From Sistotremastrum niveocremeum HHB9708 (taxonomy: Eukaryota > Basidiomycota > Agaricomycetes > Sistotremastrales > Sistotremastraceae), in NCBI GenBank assembly GCA_001630475.1, contig KV419420.1, positions 1-64,000 of the forward strand: a stretch of 64,000 nt of DNA. The letters run 5' to 3'. Below the pieces are notes generated by a model. It saw only the letters and a program-made list of their open reading frames with translations. It was not told the DNA's origin and did no database searches. Positions 11,142-21,352 of the stretch are shown piece after piece. Each line of letters starts with the position of its first letter. Within the stretch, counting starts at the first letter, position 1. The position numbers were made by a program, and so were the translations under genes.

Positions 11142-14100
11142 CTAGTGATAAATACAATAGTTTCGATCAAGCCGTACATTAGGATTATTATCCTGAAGTG
11201 CAAAAGCCTTGTGCCTTGCATCATAAGCTTCCTCCATCTTCTTCTTCTCTTGTTGATGCTCCCACACCTCTAGCTTGCGAAGCATTCCATTCCGTATCCA
11301 AACCTTTGTAAGGAGAATTTGTTGATTTGTTTCAGGATTCAGCCGCGATCGGCCTTCGGTGCAAATACCCCTGGCCTGAGAGAACAGCCGTTCAAGGGAG
11401 ACACTTGCTGCCGGGTTAGGAAGGATGTCTCGTGCCATGCGAGCAATTGTGGGGAATTTGGACTGATGCTCCTACAACAAAATGAGGATTGAGGTGAGAT
11501 GTGTACCTTGATGTGTTTGAGATTGGGAGCTTGCTGCATTATTGTTGTCATCTTCGCGTTCTTCGGGTTCCTGGGCATAGGCATTGAAAGCGGCTTCGAA
11601 AACAGATCGACCTTTAACTTCTTCGCCTTGCTGTTTGAGCCAGTGTAAACGAAGGGACGGATGAAGTACTGGGAATATCACAATGAATGAAAGCGTTCAT
11701 TGCGAGTTGCAAATGCATACCGTGCGCAAGATAAAGTGTATCACACTTCTTTCCCCGTGCTTGATAAGACTTGATTTTCTTCAAACCAGCAGCTGCAGAC
11801 TTCTGGATCACCGGATTGAGGCTCGCATTGATTGCACTTGTCTCAAGATGCTTAACAATGTCAGCATCAAAGATCAGAAACCATGGTAGCGTCGGTTTGG
11901 AGTTTGACGAAACCAATAGAGTCATTCGTTCAAGAGGCTATGAGACGAGTGGTGAGCGGGTAAAGGATTGTGACGAAGAAGAAGATAACGAACCTCGAGC
12001 AAGTCATGAACTTGCTGCAACAGCTTCCACTCAGCATCTGTTAACGCCAAATGAGAGAGTGGCCCGTGCTCGGCGATCCGTTGTCGAATGGCACTCTTGA
12101 GGCGTAGAGATCGGCGGAGCATCATCAGAAGGGAATTCCATCGTATGACAATGTCAATTAGGACCATGAGCTTTGACAGATGTTCGTCTTGGCCTTTATA
12201 CTTGCGCCGGGCGATGGTACGGAAATGATTTCGACGCTGAGGTGATGATCGGATTTTCTTGCAGATTTCCCGTATCTGTCATGATGAAGTTGTGACAGAT
12301 CTGACAATGTGAAAGAAGGTAATCACTTGCCTTCTCGAGAGCTGTCCACTTCTTTGCACTTTTCTTGGCAGTTGGCGCAGAGTCTGCGGCAGAGTCGCTC
12401 GTGATCATCTCTTGCACGATGCTGTTGAAGAGCTCAATTTCGGCGTCGTCCCCATCCAGAACCGCTTCATCGACTTCCTCGTACTCTTCGTCCGCAAATT
12501 CAGCATCTTGAGCGGCCATCTCATCCAAATCTGCGGTGGATTGAGCAAAATCCGTGTCCGACTCGATGTCTTCGTCATCATCACTGTCACTGATAGGACC
12601 ATCTCCAGCACGAAGGAGGACATTGAGTGTCTTGATGATGGCCTGGACGACAAGGTTTTGCTCGTGGGCATGACAGTGGATGCGGCCGATTTTTGGGTCA
12701 AACGATATGTTGTATCGCTGTTTAATGAGAGTGCTCAAAGTTCGAGCCATGACGTGATTGACAGCGACATTGTCCATGGCAAGTGCTGATATGTATAGAT
12801 AAAATCAGTCAATAGTGACGATGAAGCAAGGACAAAACACATATCTTATTTAGTCCACCTCGTGCCCTTGCCAAAGCGACAAAGGCCTTGGCTCCCATCT
12901 GACCTTTGTGTTCATCGTCTTCAAGAACATGCATGTCGACACATGGCTCCTTCAGATTCCAGTCCTCATCGATCCAATCGGCGATGCTTCCGGCAAAAGA
13001 GTGAATCATGCCGCGGTTGGTCCATGAATGATGTTGATATGCAATCCTGGAGTCGAGATTCTGGCAGAGTATGAGACAAGCAATGCGAGAGTATGGTCGC
13101 ACGTACCGTAAAATCGCGTACAACCATTCTATGGAGGTCGGCATACAAACGCGCCAGCTGGCTGCGCGCCGTAGTTCCCGAAGGAAGCTGGTAGTTGACC
13201 TCCAGCCACTTGAATAGGGCCCTGAGTGTCGGGGCTTCGCCGGCGGTGAAGGGCGTATCTTCTGAGACCAACCACGCCACAAACATCCGATAGAAGCCCC
13301 GTTCGTCCTTTGAGACGGCAGGATTGTCGAAGCTTGCTATCCGCCAGCTCTTCATCAAATCTTGCTCTGCTGGCGTGGCATATCCGTGACGGCTTTGAGT
13401 GGATTCTTGTGCCACGTTGACCGTATTGTCATCTTCTTCGAGAAGCTTTGAATGTTTGGCCTTGAGATGTTGGCTGAGATTGCTGAGAGCCGGCAGAGTT
13501 TGGAGCATATGAAAGAACTTAGGGCCGTTCGCGGCACGCAAGATGTTTTGCGTTCTGCAATGTTAAATTCCAAAATCAATGAGTTAATCCAACACAATTG
13601 AAATTGGAGGCATACGATGAACAGTGGCGGCACTGGAGACGCCACCGCGGCTGGCCATTTGGATGAAGCACAGGTATCGGTGCTGCATAGTGACGAGCGG
13701 CACGATTCTCTGGTCCTCGACGGGTCTTGTTCTGTTCTTCAGTCTCCTGAGCAGCACGCAAGGCGCCTTCACCATTGGATGGTTCTTCGTCGGAGACAGC
13801 TAGCCTAGGCGTCTATACAAAATTAGTCGACGATAGCGATGCAGACCACAATGCCATACCTTCTCCGATCGTTTGCTCTTTGGGGCGATTCCGCACGTGC
13901 CTTCCCCTTGCCTTTGCCCTTTGAGGCCTTGTTCTTTGCCTTGCTCTTCTTACTACGCGCAGCCTACAACCATTCTCACTCACGTATCGGAATCCCAATG
14001 AATTCACAGACCTTGACAGGTGACAGCTCTTCAGACTCTGCGCCTCGAGATTGTCTTTCTTTGTCACTCCCCAGTTCCTCTTCTTCAACGCCGTTAGAAT

Positions 14101-15165
14101 CCTCCATGTCCAGCTGGAAGTCTTCGTCCGCAGAATCATTAACGGCTATGACGTCGGCTGTTGAAGCAGGTGCCACGTTCTCCTTGTTGGCCTCTAACGC
14201 AGCCCGTGCCTTGATTTGTGCAGTAATATCTAGAGAAGAGATCAGATTGGCAATGGTTCACAAGGACCACGACGGTGACGCACAGCTTAATCGTTCATCC
14301 GTTGTCTTCCTGGCTACTACAACAGGAGATTTCCAGGCAGCTTTGATGATATCGGCAGATGACACGTGAATCTGGTTTTCAAGCCCTATGCAGACGGAGT
14401 TCGAGTTAATAGTTAATGTTTGCTTGGAGATTGGAATGGTACTTACGATTATTGAGTGTTCTACCTTGGCCCTCAACGACATCTTGATAATTTAGTCGAG
14501 CCTTCTGTCGTCGGCCTGTCACTGGGTCCTGCTCCAGTGGACGCTTCTTTGCGCCTGCTGCGGGAGGCGTGGTGTCAAGATCGTCAGGCCTATGACTAGA
14601 TGTTAAGAAAATACACGATAATTGATTAACATACATACAGAAGTTTCTTGATTGCCTCGATGACGCGTTCAACCTTGATGCTGGCAAGGTCATACAGCAT
14701 CCCTTTTTCTCCCACAAACCGGTTGAAAAAGTGGAGAATCGCGTCAATACCATACTGGCCAAGCTCGATCGTCGTCGGCCCCCCCCCCCTCACACAGTTT
14801 AGTGACTCCCAGGACGGTATCGGTGTGCTTATTGAAGGTGAACCACGCGCCCTCTGACTGTGGATCAACAGACGTGTTGCGTAACGTTGGATAGACTGGA
14901 CCCGTCTTTTGCGACATCAAGAGTTGCTGGGAGCTTCTTGGCAAGCCGGCGGCACTCAGTGATGAGTTTCTTGTAACGTGCTGCCTCGGGCGCAGGAGGC
15001 TACATAGTGGGGGTAAGGAAAAGAGCGAGGGGACACGCAGAAGAGGAGAGGATAGATATACAAATTGAATTTCTCTACAAAATCTGCATGCGACTTCAAG
15101 TCAGCCTATGAATGCATCAGAGATCGCGCAAAATGCTCACAAAATAATCTATAAACGCGCTCCAT
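11142..15165 (-). CDS. hAT-family transposase, multi-exon
   Basis: Read on the minus strand, the gene shows a BED-type zinc finger split over an intron (WRLQCRHCSS near 13640, then NLSQHLKAKHSKL near 13460), a central catalytic region (MDNVAVNHVMARTL near 12777, CHAHEQNL near 12680), the hAT RW motif (IVIRWNSLLMML near 12150), and the C-terminal dimerisation domain (NPAASVSLERLFSQARG near 11420). The N-terminal exons (15165-14200) join by intron, for example DERLS to YITAQIKARAALEANKEN, and are low-complexity and charged. A run of 11 Cs at 14779-14789 breaks the frame among the N-terminal exons and may be an assembly or replication slip. Exact exon borders were not all resolved. Autonomous hAT elements mobilise short MITEs with 8-bp duplications; several such MITEs lie further right, but none visibly shares ends with this copy. 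Confidence 0.75.
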
Positions 15166-15427
15166 GACATCAAACCCCCTCAAACGCGCCTCTTATTTGC
15201 TCCCAATATTGTATTCGACCGCCAATACCCGCGTTTTGCATCCATCGATCGTGTCGGGATTGTCGGGATCCGTGGCAAATCTAGCGATATGGATAAACTT
15301 AAAATGACTGGTCGACTTCGATATTGTAGAGGGCCGTACCTGACAATGTATGACGCATTTGAGAGGACGGAATGGACAGAGGAATGGTTCAAGTCTTGAG
15401 GTTTAGCCGAAGGATTTTTTCAAGGCA

Positions 15428-15526
15428 GATCACACCAAGTGATCTACGTTGATTAGTCTGACAGTTTCACCCCAAGTGAAACCATACAGACACACCCACA
15501 TCGCAACACCAAGTTGCTCGTGGGTG
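15428..15526. repeat. Three iterated stem-loops with ACCAA/CCCAA loops
   Basis: Hairpin 1 is GATCAC/GTGATC around ACCAA (15428-15444). Hairpin 2 is GTTTCAC/GTGAAAC around CCCAA (15464-15482), with a further GTCTG/CAGAC clamp (15456-15491). Hairpin 3 is GCAAC/GTTGC around ACCAA, clamped by CACCCAC/GTGGGTG (15493-15526). Stem sequences differ while loop sequence and spacing are kept, the pattern of conserved structure rather than simple duplication. It lies just upstream of the hAT transposase gene. Function is unknown. Confidence 0.65.
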
Positions 15527-17529
15527 GAACGCGCTGGGGTCTTGAGGCCGTGCCTATCGTGGAGGGCGAGATGGAAGGCCGCAAAGGAGCGCCGCTGCCG
15601 ACCCCGAGTGACGAGGTCACACTTGTGATCTGTCACTTCGAAGTGGATTAATCTTCGGAATAACAGTGTCACGTGTGCTGCAGTAATCGGGAATGCTCGG
15701 TTGAAGTCTTTTGCATATGTTAGGAGGCCTCCGGCCAACAATGTATTTTACCAAGTACCATGTACATTATAATTTATTACTGAAGAGATCGTTGACACAC
15801 GGTCAACGAAGGGGGGGAATGCTATGGGTAGCAGAGAGAGTTGGAGGGGTTTTGGCGTGCGGATAGGGTTCTGAAGCCTAGCGTAGTCTTGTGTATGTGT
15901 TCTTGATGTCAAATACGATATTTCTGAGCGATAACGAAGGTCTGAGAGGGGGAACAACTGATAGATTCGTCGGGGGGAGCACTAGCTAAGGCACAAAAAA
16001 ATCTAAGACAAAAGTATAAGAGAGAAATTAGCTATCACGCAATACGGTCACAAGGTACATGCCAAGCAATCATATGAGCTATTTTGAGAGTCCTGAAACG
16101 CGAAAGGAACCAAAAGAAACGAGGGAGAACGAATATAATATCCAGAAAAGGCGTGATTGATATTGTCGAGTATTTTTGATGTGACGGATGGGGAAAAGCC
16201 AGGGATATGTCGTAGGGACTCGGGGAAATATGATAAGAGCCTTTGGCCAATGAGAGAACGCGTATGTCGAAAGGAACAAAGGTGAATGAGTCGAGGGCCG
16301 CTGGAGGCGTTGTCGTTCGCTTAGCCGTTAGCTAGCCGAGAGGTACCGATCAATCGAGATTTGGTTGGGGGCCGAGATTCGAGCGATTCGAGATCCGGAT
16401 CTTGAGATTGCGTGATGAGAGAGTTCTGATGAGAAGGAATGAGATGGATTGGCGTATAGATGCCGAGCACGAAGGGAGAGATCGAGCGTATAGCAGATAG
16501 AACGAAGTGTTGACGCGTGTTTGAAAGTCAACGGGATCACGTTGAGATGACGTAATCGAGGTTTTCGGCCGCGCGTGATTTTCGAGTTGATTATTCGACG
16601 ACTATGACTAATACAGAATGCTATGCTACTCTACATTACTGAGTATTAACTATGTGGAATACCGAGTATACGCAGTAATTACATGGAATCAGTAGATCCC
16701 TATTCTGATTCACACAAGACATTGTATCTTCTTCCACAACATCTATCGTCCACCTCTATCGATCCATTCGACCATATCTTCAGCACCATACCATCCATCC
16801 GATCCACATTCACTCACAGCCCCGAATGAACCGTCTATACCTCCGACGGTCCGATATCACCGCCACAAGTTCGCATCGAGCAAACTTTCCTCGGATATAA
16901 CGGAGATGACTCGGCACGGGCTTTTCGGACATTGCCCCGCCTCGGAGGCGCCGCGCGGGGGGTTCGGCATCGGATGTTTCGGAGCGGAGTTCAAAAATGC
17001 ATCGCAGGGCGATTCCCTCATTTACTGTGCTATACGCTGTGATCCTCCCAAAAAAATAGTCTACCATGTTGCTATGTATTACTATTGATGAATAGCCCCA
17101 AAAGATCCACTGAGATCCACCTAGTTCCAGCTGGATCCATTGTTCGCTGGCTCGTCGGCCTTTCGGATCGGCTCGGGAGTTCCCGAACACCTTCCCCTCC
17201 TGGCCATGCGATGAAGGAGCCCCCATTCCTCCACAACGACTCGTTCAAATGAGCTCAGATTTTGTGTGTTATATCTAAGGCATATTGGAGATCCAACGAC
17301 GTCTTTACATCTATTTTATTTTCTTTCCAAGTGATACCAATAGCATATCATCTTTATTACTCCCCACAGACCTGCAGAACGCTAGGAGCCTCCTGGGGCC
17401 CTCAAAAGTATCCTAGAAAATCGATAATAATCCTATATATCTATTTATCCCCATCCGACCCCTGAGATCCAACTCCTTTCCTGTGAGATCCACGTCGACA
17501 TTCACGGGCCGTGCCCGGCGGGTCATGCC
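15527..17529. other. Gene-poor 2-kb stretch
   Basis: No convincing gene is seen. A further perfect hairpin, TCGTTGAC/GTCAACGA around ACACG, lies at about 15789-15809. Several GAGATCCA words occur at 17100-17490. The open stretch 16810-17226 (minus) has no recognisable family or splice context and was not called. Confidence 0.4.
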
Positions 17530-18013
17530 CTATAGGATTCCTGCCTCATCTCGACAAGCGTTACGCGCTTCATGAAAGATTAAACAAATAATCTCAGTAG
17601 CCAGATTGCTCCAATGCGCAAGGTGAGCCATATTCGCCTTGGAAAGATGTGCAGCATTCCATGGAAACTTGCTTCTCAGAGGGTGTAACGAAAGAGCAAG
17701 TGCTTGCGGATCGGGGTACTTGAGACGGGCAATGAGTTCATTGTCCCTGTAGTACTAGACTGAGCGTGGAACTCACTGTTTGGCGACCTGGCACCATGGT
17801 ATTCTTTAGGCCAGACTCAGCATTGGAGACCACCTATTCCATTATTGGCTTCAATTGAAGATGGTAATGGAAAGTTACTCACTGTTTGGCTACCTGGCGC
17901 TCCAGCGTTTGTCTGGGCGGAGTTGGCATTGGCAGCGGTGTTATCAGAGTTCTGACACTTTTGAGTCAGCCAAAGGAGAGCACAATATTGTTACATAAGC
18001 ATTCACTTACCAT
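17530..18013 (-). CDS. Small unrecognised protein, four exons
   Basis: Exon 1 is only the ATG (18013-18011) before GTAAGT; exon 2 is 17951-17883, exon 3 is 17833-17777, exon 4 is 17718-17530. The introns are 59, 49 and 58 bp, the size usual in this window, and all join in frame to a protein of about 105 residues. The ends of exons 2 and 3 are repeats of each other (APGSQT and VPGRQT, both followed by GTGAGT), so an exon seems to have been duplicated. The C-terminal part is helical-looking (SKANMAHLAHWSNLATEI). A TATAAATA box stands 83 bp upstream of the ATG. I do not recognise the family. There is no signal peptide, so a cytosolic or nuclear protein is more likely. Confidence 0.5.
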
Positions 18014-18095
18014 CTTTCACAGAGACTGCAAGTGGTTTACGTCTGGGTTATAGACAGTGGGTGGGAAGAGGGGAAAGAGGGTCTGGGGAGTGGGG

Positions 18096-18103
18096 TATTT
18101 ATA
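18096..18103 (-). promoter_or_regulatory. TATA box of the small four-exon gene
   Basis: TATAAATA on the minus strand lies 83 bp before the start codon at 18013, with a pyrimidine-rich stretch (CCCTCTTTCCCCTCTTCCC) between. This is a normal fungal core promoter layout and supports the gene call. Confidence 0.55.
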
Positions 18104-19185
18104 CCCAGTGGAGCCCCCTGTGTACGCTTGTTTGTCTGAGATCCAGCTCCACCGGACCATACGGTCTACTACCATGTGGATGAAGCAATGTGTCCCTGCC
18201 AAGCAGTCACACTTAGGAATGCCTTTTCAACTGTCAAGTACTTCAAAGTCCTCAAAGGTAATCCAGAGTGGACCAAGGATCCGTAATTTCACAGAAGCTT
18301 CTAAGTAGAGTGGGGACCATGCGGGCGTGCGGAGCTCCTTCCGGGGCCTTTGGATTCATGCCCCACACAGCCACAATGACTGTCAATGAGTCCTACTGAT
18401 GATCTATGTACTTTCCCCCATTGCTAGTCACAATCCATTAAAAGATTCAGATGAGGCTGATAATGACAACATTGGGACTGGGGTGTATCACGCTTTCCAT
18501 TAGTAGCATCATTTGAGTCCCGTAATGGAATGGACGCCTAGCCTAAGCGGAGTTTGAAATATTTCCTAATTAGGCAAACCCACCTCGGCTAAATCGATAT
18601 ACGGACCCACCAGACCTTTGAAAAAGACTAATAAATATCAGGTAAGTGAATGAATCAATGAAGGCTTGGTCCAATTTCTTCTTATCATTATCAAATCGAT
18701 TGATGCTAACTCCGCTAAGTCCGTTAAGCCCGCTAAGTCCGTGCGAGCCAAGGGTGCAATTTGTCACTTATTTACAAGGCCATGCCTTGGAAGCTGTATC
18801 ATTGAGTGTTCTATAACTATCAATGCAGTACCCAGACTGCAAGGTCCAGCCTCATATCGCAATGAGTGGATGAAATCAATGGATTGTCCTGGCATCATGT
18901 GCGATCAGATTCACGCATAGCTGATTCGTTGATTAGCAGTGATCCTGTGTCCTGTCAGCGGTCCAGACACGGGTGACAAACACGAGAATCATTTTGCAAA
19001 CATGTTACACCAATATCGTGAAGGGGCACAAGCAAGAGTATCGTGTATTATTAATGATAAGATACAACTCAAACAGAAGCATCCATCAAACTACACAGGC
19101 CCAGCTGACAAATAGAAGAATAAGAGTGGACAGGAATAATAAGTATAAACCCAAAGACAATGCAATGACAACATTATGACATTAT
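18104..19185. other. Gene-free stretch with interstitial telomere-like words
   Basis: No gene is seen. Positions 18705-18740 hold CCGCTAA/CCGTTAA words at 9-10 bp spacing. CCGCTAA is also the core word of the 1-59 array. The rest is unremarkable. Confidence 0.4.
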
Positions 19186-19994
19186 TTATGCTCCACCACG
19201 GTTTCGCTTTGGTTTGGGTGGTGATGAAGGAGGCTCAACCCCTCTTGCGCGCTTTGGACGTCCGGCTGCACCCTGAGGCAGAGCGTCGCCACGAGTGTCC
19301 GAGGTGATGATAGCTGAAAGGACTGATAAAGATTGGGCAAAACCAAGAATACAAGGCGAACCATCATTATCATCGGCAGTGTCACCATCAGTAGGCGGAC
19401 CGGCTAGACCCCTCCGTGCCCTGGTTGACCGAGTAGAGAGACCAGCTGCAGCGGCTGTGGACTCCAAGACACTGCTGTGTGCTGCAGTTTTGGCAGCAGC
19501 AGCCGAATGACGCGTCGTGTGACCAGGGCCACCTTGTGAGGGTGGAGAAGAAAGAAGTGAGGAAGGAATCTTTGGTGGAGCAGCCTTGCCTTTGCCTTTG
19601 TTTGCAGTGATCACCGGCAAATCCTGAGGCTCGTCTTCATCGTCATCATCTTCACTCTTATCCTCATCCTTGTCGTCGTCCTCTTCCTGATCATCTTCGA
19701 AAGGTCCATCTGAAAGTCCCAGTGTCAATGAAATAAAATAGCAAAGGGTAAAAATACAAACCAGGTGAGCTGGAGACCTGATACTCCTCAGCATCCGTGG
19801 GTTTTTCAGAGACAACAAGAACCCCGTTTGTCTCCGTAGGATGGCGAACAAAATAGCCTAACAAATACGCTCAGCCGGCAAAGAAAAGGAAAAGAAGGAG
19901 GCTGACCGATCTCTAGGAAGACTTCATCGCTCACACAAGGGTAGGCTGAACGTTGAACCATGCGTGTCCCGTCGCTGCGTAGGGCAATGGGCAT
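19186..19994 (-). CDS. Acidic, low-complexity protein, unrecognised
   Basis: Three exons join in frame: the first from 19994 (MPIALRSDGTRMVQRS), an intron starting GTCAGC near 19907, a middle exon (GYFVRHPTETNGVLVV), an intron near 19762-19713, and the last exon running to 19186. The last exon starts with a Glu/Asp block (DDQEEDDDKDEDKSED), then an Ala/Ser-rich part, and ends in a basic tail (GRPKRARG, PPKPKRNRGGA) that looks like a nuclear localisation signal. This composition fits a nuclear or chromatin-associated disordered protein. No known domain is seen. Its leader contains ACTGTCTATGACCC, close to ACTGTCTATAACCC in the leader of the gene at 17530-18013, so the two may be related. Confidence 0.6.
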
Positions 19995-21352
19995 TGTGCG
20001 GAACGAGTATTGCGGATCATGGAGAGAATAGAAAGTTGAGGAGAGAATAGGAGGGAGGGAGGGTCATAGACAGTTGTCAAATGTGAGTTGTTCTTGGAAG
20101 GTTGTTGAGGAAAAGAGGCTTGTTATATGACAGTCAGTGGAGGCTCAACATCGAGGAGATAAATGCACATACCGGTCAACAACTCTGACCCAACTGCTAC
20201 AACCTGGAAGCAAGTGCCAGTCCCTTCACTTCCGTTCCTTGATCAATATGCGTGATGTCGAAAGACATCTGGAAAAGAGAGAATGTAAGCGACCATCATC
20301 GGCATGTCCAGCCGCTGAGTTCGCCTACGGATTTCAGGGACCTCGTGCTAGACTATGTATAAGGCTCAACATCCAGTGCGATGCGAGGTCGAAGCGATGG
20401 GAAGTGGACAAGGAGCGGCGATGGCGATGAAAGAATTGTGCGAGGGATGTCGTAGAGAGTTGGCATGATCATAGTCAGCGATGAGGCGTTCCTCGAGAAT
20501 GTAGTCAACGCACCCGATGATTATCATGTGCCCATCCACACTCAGCGCCGTTCTTCCTTTACTGTTCTCCCTCTCTCTCAGCGTTCAGTAGCTGTCCGAG
20601 AAACTCGACTCAGTCACAATATCAAGGTGGGACGCACGAGTACTTACGAATTACAACCAGATGTCGTATTATCTTGCGCGGACGACAGTAATCGAAAGCG
20701 GCGAGCAACAGGGGCATGTAGTGATAGAGAACGTGGGATGAGGACGAGTATGTGGACGAGTATGTGGACGGCGAATAACGCAGTCGATCGAGGGAGAGGG
20801 TACACGATGCGAGAGTTGGATGCACGAGTTTGGTGAACTGAGGCGGGTAATTCATCGATAAGGCGGCGACGTGATTCTTGACCGTTGAGGAGGTGGAAGT
20901 GCGTGGTTGGGATGCACGATGTCGTGCATATTCGTCGTTCGTTTCTACTGAGGAAGGGATCTTGACGAGGGCCGAGAGCTCAGGGATGCTTTACAGACAC
21001 GACAAGTGCGTGCAGGAGAGTGAAGCATTTGAGCCTTGCTCAGTTGCCGACACGGACCCAAGCCTGCGATACTGACACTCTTGAGTCTTCGGAAAGAGTC
21101 TTGAATGACTGAACCAGATAGGGAACGTTCCGCGCCTTGAACGAGACTGAAAGCGGGTCGAAGTTGCTGAAAGCGAAGTCCCAGGTTGCGGGAAAGAGAC
21201 AAGGCTCAAACGTCACACACATGTCACGCCTCATTCTCCTCGCCGGCTCGCAAATATCCTGTCGAGACTCGAAACAATCAATTGTTTATACAATACACAA
21301 GGAAGCTGTCAAGAATTTACACAAGAAATCGAAACTCAATCTAAGGCTATCA
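19995..21352. other. Gene-free stretch
   Basis: No supported gene. A 12-bp direct repeat (ACGAGTATGTGG) occurs twice near 20745-20770. Open stretches here lack family similarity or splice logic. Confidence 0.4.

Noticed and set aside
15428-15526. tRNA or CRISPR-like array
   Set aside because: Hairpins do not form a cloverleaf, stems differ between units and there are no equal-length spacers; CRISPR is not expected in a fungus.
16810-17226. 138-residue minus-strand reading frame
   Set aside because: No family resemblance, no splice context; low-complexity Arg/Gly composition fits GC-rich non-coding DNA.
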